This document shows positions 50,640-61,662 of a DNA stretch of 64,000 bases, piece by piece. The DNA comes from Haloplanus sp. XH21 (GTDB taxonomy: Archaea > Halobacteriota > Halobacteria > Halobacteriales > Haloferacaceae), in contig NZ_JALLPL010000002.1 of the NCBI RefSeq assembly GCF_023276355.1, positions 241,402 through 305,401 of the forward strand, read 5' to 3'. The notes beneath the pieces are model-generated. The model was not told where the DNA came from. It made no database searches and saw only the letters and a program-made list of their open reading frames with translations. A program made the position numbers and the translations under genes. Numbering within the stretch: the stretch's first letter is position 1; every line of letters begins with the position of its first letter.

Positions 50640-51557
50640 TCAAACGCGGTAATCACTCTCAGCTTCCAGTGGGAGACCGGCATCCTGTGGGGTCGGCGGG
50701 TCGCGATCGGCGAGGCGATCCCCACCGTAGACGACGATGAGAAGGATCGCGATCAGCACGAGTGGGACTGCCCCAGTGACTTCGGCGAGCAGGTTCAGCC
50801 AGGGGTCAGGAACCCCGTTCGGGATGAGTGCCTCTGGATCGGCGGGGTGGAAGATTCCCATCGCATTGACGCCGGCGTGGAATACCGCGACGGCGAGGAC
50901 GCTCCCGCCAGTGCTGTTGTACATCCACGTCCAGAGGACCGAGCCCGCAAGGATGGAGACTATCCAGAGGAGTTGCTGGGAGAGCGGCCACCCGCCGTGG
51001 GTGGTCGTCGCGTTCAGGAACAGCGGGAGGTGCCAAGTGGCCCACGTGACGCCCACGATGGCACTTGAGGTCAGCGCGCTGTAAGAGTCCTGCAGGATAG
51101 GCAGCATGAAGCCACGCCAGCCGAGATCCTCTTGGCCCCCACCCCACACTGTTCCCCACGCCATTGCGAATAGATAGATGAATGGTGACTCGGACTCGGT
51201 CAGGTCGATCGGACCTCCGGCTACAACGAACAGCAGGACGCCAAGTGAGAGGATAATCACCGGAAGTCCGAACGCGAGCGCCCACCATTTCGCACCGATC
51301 CGCCATTTGAACATCTGGCTGACCCAGGTTCGGAGACTGCCACCGGAGGCCCAGATGACGACCGCCGCGCCGATCGGCGGACCGAACCCGCCGAAACCGA
51401 TCAGGATCGAGTGCGTCCACGAGGCTTCCATACCCGAATACGCGAGCGCCCCTTGGATCGTCCAGGTGAACGCATACGCGATTGCAACGAAGCTCAGGAG
51501 GCGATGCTGATCGACCCACGTGCGGATACTGAACATACCTCCGACTGGGGCCCACAT
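50640..51557 (-). CDS. CPBP-family intramembrane metalloprotease 2
   Basis: 305 residues, about eight membrane segments. Motifs: GGGQEDLGWRGFML (E-x3-W-R-G-F, the EExxR motif with Q-E), TWATWHLPLF (first His) and VAVFHAGVNAMG (second His with N). It belongs to the branch common in archaea and Bacillota. Unrelated in detail to the CPBP at 48777, so this is not a recent duplication. An alternative start at the second Met (51536) is plausible. Confidence 0.85.
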   Translation of the reverse strand: MWAPVGGMFSIRTWVDQHRLLSFVAIAYAFTWTIQGALAYSGMEASWTHSILIGFGGFGPPIGAAVVIWASGGSLRTWVSQMFKWRIGAKWWALAFGLPVIILSLGVLLFVVAGGPIDLTESESPFIYLFAMAWGTVWGGGQEDLGWRGFMLPILQDSYSALTSSAIVGVTWATWHLPLFLNATTTHGGWPLSQQLLWIVSILAGSVLWTWMYNSTGGSVLAVAVFHAGVNAMGIFHPADPEALIPNGVPDPWLNLLAEVTGAVPLVLIAILLIVVYGGDRLADRDPPTPQDAGLPLEAESDYRV

Positions 51558-51631
51558 CGTAATTAACGGTACTCCCAGTTATCGGATTTTTCGGCACTAC
51601 ACTCTTTTCGACTCCTCCCGAACCCTATCGT

Positions 51632-52060
51632 ATGCCGGATAACGTTCTCGTCGCCTTGGACGGCTCCCCGCTTGCTGGGCGTGCACTCAGGTACGCACTC
51701 GAGACCTTCCCGGACGCCACACTCACCACGATTTACGTCATCGACCCGGTCGACTCGGTGATCGACGTGGAGGCTGGTGGCTTGCCAGTCGCGGAGGACT
51801 GGTACGATACCGCCCAAGAACGCGCGAGCGAGATTCACACGACTGCGACGGAGCTCGCGGCGGAACACGATATTGTGCTCGATACTGTCACTGAAGTTGG
51901 GAAACCAGCGCGTGAGATTCTCGACTACGCTGCCGACAACGGCATCGACCAGATCGTTATGGGTAGCCACGGTCGGTCAGGCCTAGACCGGACGTTCCTC
52001 GGAAGTGTCGCCGAGACAGTCACTCGCCGAGCACAGATTCCGGTAACCATCCTTGGGTGA
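51632..52060 (+). CDS. Universal stress protein, UspA family
   Basis: 142 residues. N-terminal VLVALDGSPLAGRALRYALE and C-terminal IVMGSHGRSGLDRTFLGSVA carry the ATP-binding G-x2-G-x9-G-S/T pattern. The protein covers one complete Usp domain, likely dimeric and cytoplasmic. An upstream TTTTTCGG-CACTACACTC region holds the promoter. It precedes the P1B-4 ATPase by 60 bp in the same direction, a frequent haloarchaeal pairing of metal or stress genes. Confidence 0.9.
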   Translation: MPDNVLVALDGSPLAGRALRYALETFPDATLTTIYVIDPVDSVIDVEAGGLPVAEDWYDTAQERASEIHTTATELAAEHDIVLDTVTEVGKPAREILDYAADNGIDQIVMGSHGRSGLDRTFLGSVAETVTRRAQIPVTILG

Positions 52061-52120
52061 AATCCTTGACTCGTGTGCCGAGATTAGGATTGGATAAATG
52101 CTCTTGGGCCCACCTCAAAC

Positions 52121-54336
52121 GTGAAATCAAACCAAATCATAGGTGTCGAGAACGTGGCTGTTACTGAATCATCACCTCTCTCGACGTGTACTATCCATAT
52201 TGAACGACGAGGTGGTCGTGGCGACGCGGGAGCACGGGCACTTGAACGACATCTTAGGCGTCTCTCCGGCGTCCACGATGTCGACGTCTCGTTTCGAACA
52301 GGGGACGTCTGGATCACCTACGACGGGAACGTCACCTCAGAAGAAACGATTCGAGATGCTGTCCGCGACCGCCGCGTGTCGATTCAGGACGAATCTGAGA
52401 CAGCAACGGATGCCGTGAGTACCCGCTCGGAACTCAGGCAGGAGGTCTTGTTCGTCGGCTTGACCCTCTTCGGGATGGCGGTCGGCCTAATCACGGGGTG
52501 GCTCGAAGGACCACCGCTTCTCATGTGGGCTGGGTACGGCGTCGCATACGTCTTCGGCGGGTGGTATGGGCTCAAAGGCGCGGTCGAGACGCTCTCCCAC
52601 CGTGCGGTCGACATCGACCTCTTGATGATCGTCGCTGCCCTCGGTGCCCTCTCGATTGGCGCCCCGTTCGAGGGCGCGATGCTGCTGTTCCTGTTTTCGC
52701 TATCGAATACGCTCCAGCACTACGCAATCGGCCGCTCGCGCCGGGCGATCAAATCACTCGTCGAGATGCGACCGGACGAGGCACAGGTCCTCCGTGACGG
52801 TGAGGAGGTCACTGTGGCAATCGACGAGGTTGCCGTGGGCGACGTGTTTGTCGTCCGGCCCGGCGACAGGATTCCGCTCGACGGCGTCGTTGCATCTGGC
52901 GAGGGGACGGTCGATCAGGCGTCGCTCACCGGCGAATCAGTGCCCGTGCCGAAAGACACCGGCGATGAGGTGTTCGGCGGGACGATCAATGAGAGCGGCA
53001 GCCTAGAGATCGAGGTCACGCGACAGGCCCACGAGTCGGCGATCAGCCGCCTCATCACCATGGTTGAAGAGGCCCAGAGCGAGAAGGCGCCGACACAGCG
53101 GCTCATCGACCGCCTCGAACAGCCGTATGTCCTCGGCGTGTTCGCACTCACGATCGCAGCGATCGCTATCCCGCTGGCATTCGGAAGTGCGTTCACCAGC
53201 ACGTTCTACCGTGCGATGACGCTCATGGTCGCTGCCTCCCCGTGTGCAGTCATCATCTCCACGCCGGCAGCCGTTCTGTCAGCAATCGCTTCTGGTGGCA
53301 GGCAGGGTGTTTTGTTCAAGGGCGGCGAACACGTCGAAGCGGCAGCGAACATCGATGCGGTCGCGTTCGACAAGACGGGTACACTCACGCAGGGAGATAC
53401 GCAGTTGACGGATGTATTCGTCCGGGACGGCCTCGAAGACGAGTCACTGACGCCGGACGAACTACTTTCACTCGCGGCCGCCGTACAGGGCCGCTCGGAG
53501 CACCACTTGGCTCGTGCGACTGTAACGGAAGCCGAAGACCGCGCACTCGACGTTCCCGACGCGCGACGATTTCAGTCGGAGGCCGGGAAAGGCGTCTGCG
53601 CCGACGTCGACGACGGGACCATCCACATCGGGAATCGGAGTTACGTTGAGACAGTGCTCGAAGACGCCGTGATTGAGGGACTCGATTCCGGCCTCGACAG
53701 GCTTCGGGCCTTGGAGGCGGGGGGGGGAAGACCAGCGTCCTCGTCGCCCGTGAGCACGGCGACGGTGTCACGGTACTGGGATGGCTGGCGTTCACCGACA
53801 CCGTCCGCCCCGATGCTGCCGAGATGATCGATGAACTCCGTTCGTTGGGCGTGGAGCACATCGTAATGTTGACTGGCGACAACGAACGCGTCGCGCAACG
53901 GATCGCCGATGAGGTCGGTATCGACGAAGTCCAAGCCGAACTGTTACCTGAGGAGAAAGTGGCAACTATCGAGGCTCTGGTTGAGCGATACGAGAACGTG
54001 GCGATGGTCGGCGACGGCGTCAACGACGCCCCGGCGCTGGCGACCGCGACGCTCGGTATCGCGATGGGCGGCGCTGGGACTGACGTTGCCCTGGAGACGG
54101 CTGACGTCGTCCTGATGGGCGACGATATCGGGAAGATTCCCTACGTGCTCGGACTCGGTCGCCGGACGCGCCGGACGCTGACAGTCAACCTCGCAATCGC
54201 GTTTGGTGCGATTGTGTTGATGGTTGGCACGATTCTGTTACGTGGTATCCCCTTACCACTTGCTGTGGTCGGCCACGAGGGATCGACGGTCCTCGTGTCC
54301 CTGAATGGTCTCCGGTTACTCGGATTCCGCGAATAA
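52121..54336 (+). pseudogene. P1B-4-type metal ATPase, frameshifted at a G9 tract
   Basis: The 5' frame (52121-53827) has a degenerate HMA-like N-terminus, SLTGESVPV, the membrane motif AASPCAV (SPC) and phosphorylation site [11 protein letters not shown]. The 3' frame (to 54336) has [22 protein letters not shown] and VGHEGSTVLVSLNGLRLL. SPC plus HEGxT marks the P1B-4 subgroup (Co/Fe/Zn exporters such as CoaT/PfeT/CtpD). At 53719-53727 nine Gs put KTSVLVAREHGD out of frame; ten would restore it. Mutation, sequencing error or slippage are possible. Starts with GTG. Confidence 0.85.
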
Positions 54337-54374
54337 CCGCTCGCTGAAAGCTGCGAATGGACCGATGAGGCCGA

Positions 54375-54560
54375 TCAGCAACAACTAGTGTCGTCGAGAT
54401 TCCACTCGCACGCATTACCGGTAGTGAGGTTTTTCTCGTCGATACATGCGGAGAGACAGGCGTAGTTACAGAAATACGTGGGTGAGCCACACTCGTAATC
54501 GCAATTGCGGACGCAGATTGGATCGTGGTCGAAGATCCGGGATTCGCAGTATGCGCATGT
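54375..54560 (-). pseudogene. Cysteine-rich zinc-finger fragment
   Basis: CAYCESRIFDHDPICVRNCD, then FCNYACLSACIDEKN and a stop at 54375; it resembles the cysteine part of small haloarchaeal zinc-finger proteins. No start codon in frame near the expected N-terminus; likely a remnant. Confidence 0.4.
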
Positions 54561-54689
54561 CTGGTCTGTATCCTGATGTCGCAAAACAAGGATGTCGTGA
54601 CGATGCCGAATAGCGCAATCAAGTACGCTGCGTTGCTCGAGATGACGTCGTAGGTCGAACAGTACAGCCAACAAACGAACGTGTAGGCC

Positions 54690-55100
54690 GGAGCGTTCTA
54701 GGTCGGTGACTGGAGCTTCGGCCAGAAGAACCGGCAGTACGTGGTCCAGCCCAACATCGAGACTGTAGGCAGCCCAACGAGCCACACCACTGCCCTTCGG
54801 TCCAAGTCACCGTATCGTCGGTATCCACGATGAAGAGTGCGGGAAAGCAGAAGACCCACAACCAGATGCCGAGAGTGTAGGTCACCGGCCAGTGTTCGAT
54901 CCGGGGCTATGCAATTGGCAGCCGTATTGAGTCGGGCAGCGTCGCCCACGGAAACGAGGGATCGGGACCTGGATTCGTGAGGAACGCGACCAGACAGAGT
55001 CCCGTCCCGACGAGGAGTTCGTATACTTCCAGCGTCGTGTATCGGTCGAACCACGCTGGAAGTTGCGGACGGGTAGACCGTTGACGGTGGTCGGGGAAGC
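54690..55100 (-). pseudogene. Degraded membrane-protein gene
   Basis: Readable pieces in different frames: WFDRYTTLEVYELLVGTGLC with LVAFLTNPGPDPSFPWATLP, then after a stop VTYTLGIWLWVFCFPALFIV, then LVGLPTVSMLGWTTYCRFFW. Together they give several membrane helices broken by at least one stop and two shifts. Family not identified. Confidence 0.5.
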
Positions 55101-55130
55101 CGGTCCTTCTTCAGCTTTGACGGCTCCTGA

Positions 55131-55502
55131 TCAGGTATCTCGTTCGAGTGCGTCGCGTCGCTGTTCGTATTCCTCGTCGGTCAAGTCCCCGCGAGCGTAG
55201 GCAAGCCGAAGCTCTTCGAGTGCTTGGTCTGAGTCACTCGCATCTCCCGTGACCGCGCGATAGATGAGGTACCCACCAACAACGAGGGCAGCGAGGAACA
55301 GCAGTTGCATCACGATACCGATGACGAACATCCAGCCTGGCATCGTCCCGCCGCCCCACATGTGACCACCCCACATCCCGCCCATCATCGGACCGAACCC
55401 CATCATCCCAAATCCCATGAAGAACAGCGGGAAGATGACGAACGCGCCGATGATTACGAGGAGGAGCGTAACAAGTCGCGTCTCGTCTGTTTTTGTAGGC
55501 AT
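55131..55502 (-). CDS. SHOCT-domain membrane protein
   Basis: 123 residues: two transmembrane helices (LVTLLLVIIGAFVIFPLFFM; MFVIGIVMQLLFLAALVVGG) separated by a Met/Gly-rich loop (GMMGFGPMMGGMWGGHMWGG), then a SHOCT module ALEELRLAYARGDLTDEEYE. Met/His-rich loops often bind Cu(I), and its place between metal ATPases supports a copper-related role (inference). Haloarchaea encode many SHOCT proteins of unknown function. Confidence 0.8.
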   Translation of the reverse strand: MPTKTDETRLVTLLLVIIGAFVIFPLFFMGFGMMGFGPMMGGMWGGHMWGGGTMPGWMFVIGIVMQLLFLAALVVGGYLIYRAVTGDASDSDQALEELRLAYARGDLTDEEYEQRRDALERDT

Positions 55503-55683
55503 ATTGTATTCCTCCGTGAGTTTGGGTTCTCAGATTATACTACGCACTAACTATTCAATGCAGTTGTGGCTTTGACCTGCGTGTTCCATCCACCGCTATT
55601 CTTTTGAATTCCCACTTACCACGGCTCTAACCCGAACTATCTGAAGGGAAACTGCAAAAGATGATCCCCACGATGATACATCT

Positions 55684-56140
55684 ATGCAGGTAACGATGGT
55701 CGAGGCATCTTCGAAGCTCTTCGAATCGGTGTCGGCTTCCTCTGGACAGCGGCGTGAGCAATCATCATGGGCCTCACCATCACGAGCTTCGTCCAGGTCT
55801 ATGTCTCCAGGAGCGAATGGCGCAAGTCCTAGGCAGCGGTGATCTGAGCGGCCTCACGAAGGCGACTGCGTTCGGCGCGGCCAGTAGTGGCTGCAGTTTC
55901 GGCGCCGTCGCCATCGCCGTCGTCAGCTTCGCCGGCATCATCGCGTTCGTCTACGCCGACCTCATCACGATTCCCGTGCTGAACGTCTACCGGAAATACT
56001 ACGGCTGGAAGGTTATGCTGTACATCCTCGGCGTCTTCTTCGTCACGATGGCGTTCACCGGCTTCCTCATGGAGTTGCTGTTCGACACCCTCGGTATCGT
56101 CCACCGGAGGACGGTTTCGATATGGCTGAGGATGAACCTT
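55684..56140 (+). pseudogene. Permease (DUF318/ArsP-like) pseudogene
   Basis: The first frame reads EALRIGVGFLWTAA, a TGA in place of Trp, then AIIMGLTITSFVQVYVSRSE. A one-base deletion shifts to MAQVLGSGDLSGLTKATAFG. After AASSGCSFGAVAIA the sequence jumps (internal deletion) to SFAGIIAFVYADLITIPVLN and YILGVFFVTMAFTGFLMELL. The family exports metalloids or metals. At least three lesions; dead. Confidence 0.8.
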
Positions 56141-56222
56141 CGTATCCAAAGTTTTCCTATGGAGTCTCAGTATGATTGACGGAGAGAACTCTGCTAAAGA
56201 GAGGGGGCCGTATGTATCCTGT

Positions 56223-56459
56223 ATGACGACGACCATCACCGTGGAAGGAGTGTCGTGCGGTCACTGTGAGCAAACAGTTGAAGAGGCGCTCCAGGCGGTT
56301 ACCGGCGTGGCTGACGTGACCGTCGACAAGGAGACCGAACAGGCGAGCATCGATGGTGAGGCGGAGGTCACGACCCTCGTGGAGGCCGTCGAAGAGCAGG
56401 GTACACTGTCCACGCCTGAGTCTCGCGATTTGCGGATAGTACGGACCGCTTGGAGATGA
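56223..56459 (+). CDS. Heavy-metal-associated (HMA) copper-chaperone-like protein
   Basis: 78 residues. TITVEGVSCGHCEQTVEEAL has the C-x2-C metal site (CGHC) at about residues 12-15, and the beta-alpha-beta continues VTGVADVTVDKETEQASIDG. CopZ-like chaperones hand Cu(I) to P-type ATPases, and CopB follows directly. After EAVEEQG the usual '-GY-A' ending is replaced by TLSTPESRDLRIVRTAWR, so the last ~18 residues may come from a frameshift. Confidence 0.85.
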   Translation: MTTTITVEGVSCGHCEQTVEEALQAVTGVADVTVDKETEQASIDGEAEVTTLVEAVEEQGTLSTPESRDLRIVRTAWR

Positions 56460-56566
56460 CGGCCTACAGTTGTCTTTGGAGTTTGCCTACGATGGTCCTG
56501 CTGTACGGTTTCAGGGGGCGAAGATTCAGGAAGCCAGCGAATCGACCTCTAAAGAGCATATGACCC

Positions 56567-58891
<2,325 letters not shown>

Positions 58892-59353
58892 GGTCCTTTC
58901 TGGCAACTACAAGGAGGACTGAGGTGACTGTCGCTTCTGACAGACCGGTGGGTGCTACGCAGGCACCGATTCTTTGCTCTCCAGATACTGGTTTTCCATT
59001 CACGTCGTGCTTCTATTTCACGCTGACCACGCTGTGTGACTGTGTATACGTTCGTCCGCTTGTCGAGTTTACCTTTCTCGAGCAGTCCTTTGTTGACGAG
59101 ATCATCGAGATTCGGATAGAGCCGACCGTGATTGATATTCTGCTCGTAATAGTCGTCGAGCTCCTCCTTGATTGCGAGCCCGTGTGGTTCCTCAAGTCCG
59201 GCGGTTACGTACAAGATGTCTCGCTGGAACCCAGTCAGATCGTGCATCTGTCTGTTTCCTGCTTTTGAGGGGTGGCATATGTTCTCTCTGGTTCCCCGTC
59301 CCGGGGCGATTTCGGTATGACTGGGCCGGAATCTCGCGTGAAAACTTCGAACC

Positions 59354-59362
59354 TTTATATAG
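59354..59362 (+). promoter_or_regulatory. Strong TATA box of the histone-fold gene
   Basis: TTTATATAG centred 28-29 nt upstream of the ATG at 59387, a canonical haloarchaeal promoter for a (near-)leaderless mRNA. Confidence 0.7.
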
Positions 59363-59386
59363 TAGACAGAAGAAATTCGCGATGGA

Positions 59387-59554
59387 ATGTCTGACCTAAT
59401 CGTCAAAGCAGCTGTGAAGGACGCACTCTCGGACCACAACGTCTCGGCAGATTTCTACGACGCCCTCAACGAAGAGGTCGGCGAACTGCTCGACGACGCC
59501 GCAGAGCGTGCCGAGGCCAACGACCGAAAGACGGTCCAGCCTCGCGATCTGTAG
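59387..59554 (+). CDS. Small archaeal histone-fold / DUF1931-like protein
   Basis: 55 residues: LIVKAAVKDALSDHNVSADF then YDALNEEVGELLDDAAERAE and ANDRKTVQPRDL. The two helices and the closing RKTVQPRDL strand-loop are the histone-fold signature seen in NF-Y/DUF1931-type archaeal proteins (R-K-T-V-x-P-x-D-L). It is short by one helix relative to a full fold, as is common for this haloarchaeal group. It probably binds DNA as a dimer or oligomer, though the very acidic surface makes a non-DNA role possible. Confidence 0.8.
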   Translation: MSDLIVKAAVKDALSDHNVSADFYDALNEEVGELLDDAAERAEANDRKTVQPRDL

Positions 59555-59629
59555 GCCTGCGTAACGCAGCTAACCCCGTCACTCGAACGGAGCTTTTTGA
59601 GGTTCCTGTTCAGACGTTCGGAAACGGAG

Positions 59630-59850
59630 ATGGCGGACGCGCCGGATACGGAACGGCAGGCGGTCGACCCCGACGCGAAAGGGGTCCTTAGCGTGTCACA
59701 GCTGAACGACCGGATTGCGTCGGTCGTCCAAGACACGCCGACCCTCAATGGCGTCCGCTGTATCGGCGAAGTCACTGACCACCACCAGCAGTATGCTGCT
59801 CTATTTCACGCTCACCGACGGCGACGCCTCGCGTCTCGATAACGCCGAAA
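59630..59850 (+). pseudogene. Exonuclease VII large subunit (XseA) N-terminal fragment
   Basis: RQAVDPDAKGVLSVSQLNDR then TPTLNGVRCIGEVTD matches the start of the haloarchaeal XseA OB-fold. After a frameshift near 59785 the neighbouring frame reads LYFTLTDGDASRL. The nuclease body is absent. Confidence 0.7.
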
Positions 59851-59889
59851 GACGTGCAGCGCGCGACAGCGTGCGCGGCGTGACTCAGT

Positions 59890-59988
59890 ATGACTGGTCC
59901 CGATCCTCACGACGACACGAGTACCGACCACGAACAGTTCGAGAAAGCACAACTCGCCCAGGACCGCGACGGCGCCGGCGAGCGGTGA
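59890..59988 (+). CDS. Possible 32-residue acidic peptide
   Basis: A short frame from ATG 59890 (DPHDDTSTDHEQFEKAQLAQ) with haloarchaeal composition, ending 13 nt before the pseudogene at 60001. Likely a remnant; no independent support. Confidence 0.25.
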   Translation: MTGPDPHDDTSTDHEQFEKAQLAQDRDGAGER

Positions 59989-60000
59989 GGCGCTTCCGAT

Positions 60001-60290
60001 GAATCAGCAAGTCAAACGGGACTACCGGATGTATCGTGTGCTCAGCAATCTCAGCCGACTCGACGTCGATCGGCGCGATCGTATCGGATCCACAAGCAGT
60101 CTGCGAGCTCTGTGAGAGCTACTGCTTCGGGACGCTCGACTGAGAGGTTGCTGAAGATGGAGTGCTCACTATCTGGGGGTGCAACGACTTCAAGGTCTAC
60201 GAGGCGCGGGCGGACGGCCTCCCTGACGACGATGGCGGCATCGTGATCCACGAATTCCTGAATCCTTACCGACTACCTCGCAGCTGACGA
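60001..60290 (+). pseudogene. Deleted, decayed copy of the 5454-6130 gene pair
   Basis: Opens with YRMYRVLSNLSRLDVD, like YRLHRALSNLTSID of the 62-residue gene. It then switches at about 60067 to SIGAIVSDPQAVCELCESYC and FGTLD, a TGA, EVAEDGVLTIWGCNDFKVYE and GGIVIHEFL, matching the 126-residue gene. About 260 bp that separate the equivalents at 5505-5778 are deleted. A later frameshift gives LTDYLAADEDLDI. Confidence 0.85.
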
Positions 60291-60841
60291 AGACCTCGAT
60301 ATCGGACACCAATTATATGATATTATTTTTAGATATAATTGTATTTTATATTTTCACCCCAGAGATTCATTGGACTACCGTATTCTAGTGAGTAACAGAG
60401 CCTACCATCGGCAGATGGTCCCGATCCGAATCTCGTTAATCTATGACCTCGTAATTCAACTCAATAATGAGTGATATTGGTGGTAGGCTACTGCCGCATA
60501 ACACCATCGTTGCTGTCTTTCCAGCTCTATCTGACGGAATCACCGTTACCTTGGTACGCTCTCGGAATAGCGTGAGAACAATCAAGTTGACGAGGCGGTC
60601 GTTCTCGTCGACAGTGCTCTGGAGTTGCGGATAGGTTGTATCACTTTGGAGCCACACCTCCGTAATTTACCTGTAATATTATATTTGAGTATATCTTCAA
60701 TTTATCGTATATATTTGGATTCGCGGAACACTCGGTGCGACTGTGACAACAGACGGCGGCAGGACGAGTACTTTCCCTTGGCGAGATCGAAAAAAATTTT
60801 TGCACGAGTTAGCCCTCATTCAGAGACGAACTTAAACAGGT
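60291..60841. other. AT-rich intergenic region, no gene seen
   Basis: Marked AT-rich stretches (60310-60350, 60670-60720, and an A/T run at 60790-60800). A minus-strand frame at 60436-60657 has a plausible length but unconvincing composition. No fluoride-riboswitch consensus was recognised in front of the crcB pair. Confidence 0.4.
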
Positions 60842-61243
60842 ATGAACGATAATCATCCACTTCAGACGATCGAAACAGTACTGCTCGTCGCTGTCGGGGG
60901 TGCAATCGGGGCGAATCTCAGATACGTTGTTGGACTCGCCCTGCCGGGACTTTGGGGAACATTTACTGCCAACGTCACTGGTTGTTTCTTGCTCGGGCTG
61001 CTGCTCTACGAGAACAGGTATATCAGCCTTCTCGCCGACCGGTCCCGGGCCGTGTTCGGAACAGGGCTCCTCTCTTCCTATACGACCTACAGTACGTTCG
61101 CGGTTGAGACAGTTCAGACAGCCCCCGTCTGGGGAGTCGTCAATATCGTCGCGAACTACACCAGTGGGTTCGCTGCAGTTCTCCTCGCGAGGGCGGTTAC
61201 ATTACGACTCTCAGGAGTGACCAAGGAGGTGTTAACCCGGTGA
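60842..61243 (+). CDS. crcB: Fluoride channel subunit, CrcB/Fluc, first of pair
   Basis: 133 residues with four membrane helices. Family signatures: GGAIGANLRYVVGLAL (GGxxGAxxRY), GTFTANVTGCFLLGLL (TxxVNxxGxFxxG, here N-V-T-G) and TGLLSSYTTYSTFAVETV (G-xxTTFSTF variant). Fluc channels export fluoride passively and work as antiparallel dual-topology dimers; here heterodimer partners are encoded by overlapping genes. Confidence 0.95.
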   Translation: MNDNHPLQTIETVLLVAVGGAIGANLRYVVGLALPGLWGTFTANVTGCFLLGLLLYENRYISLLADRSRAVFGTGLLSSYTTYSTFAVETVQTAPVWGVVNIVANYTSGFAAVLLARAVTLRLSGVTKEVLTR

Positions 61244-61593
61244 TTGGTCCACCGTATCTGGTCGCCATCGGTGGCATGACCGGGGCTGTCCTCCGCCACC
61301 TAGTAAGCGAGATAGTCACGATGGACGACTTCCCGGCCGGTACGCTCACCGTGAACGTTCTGGGGAGCTTCGTGCTAGCCGTAGTCACCTTCGGTGGCGC
61401 CGGAAATACGACAGTGCTCGTCGTCGGCACGGGTGCTTGTGGAGCCTTCACGACGTTCTCGTCGTTTTCGTATGACGTGGTCACACTCTGGGAGCGCGAC
61501 CGCCGACTGGTCGCTGCTGGGTATGCCACGGCCAACCTTGTCGGTGCCCTCTCAGTCGTCATGCTCGTTGGCTTCTTCCTCCCTAACATGTAG
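61240..61593 (+). CDS. crcB: Fluoride channel subunit, CrcB/Fluc, second of pair
   Basis: 117 residues beginning with GTG that overlaps the previous stop by 4 nt (GTGA). Motifs VAIGGMTGAVLRHLVSEI, GTLTVNVLGSFVLAVV and GACGAFTTFSSFSYDVV are complete, with the F-x3-F 'Phe box' TTFSSF. It probably has opposite topology to the first subunit, completing the dimer. Co-transcription is near certain. Confidence 0.95.
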   Translation: MIGPPYLVAIGGMTGAVLRHLVSEIVTMDDFPAGTLTVNVLGSFVLAVVTFGGAGNTTVLVVGTGACGAFTTFSSFSYDVVTLWERDRRLVAAGYATANLVGALSVVMLVGFFLPNM

Positions 61594-61662
61594 ACGTGAG
61601 TTTGGCTGGTATGTTCTGCGGCGGAATCCCGATGGCGTCCGGTTCCTACCGACAGTACATTT

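Noticed and set aside
60436..60657. 73-codon minus-strand frame as a gene
   Set aside because: No promoter, no family resemblance, in an AT-rich spacer beside pseudogenes.
60650..60841. Fluoride riboswitch upstream of crcB
   Set aside because: I could not find the conserved pseudoknot sequence; the leader is simply AT-rich.
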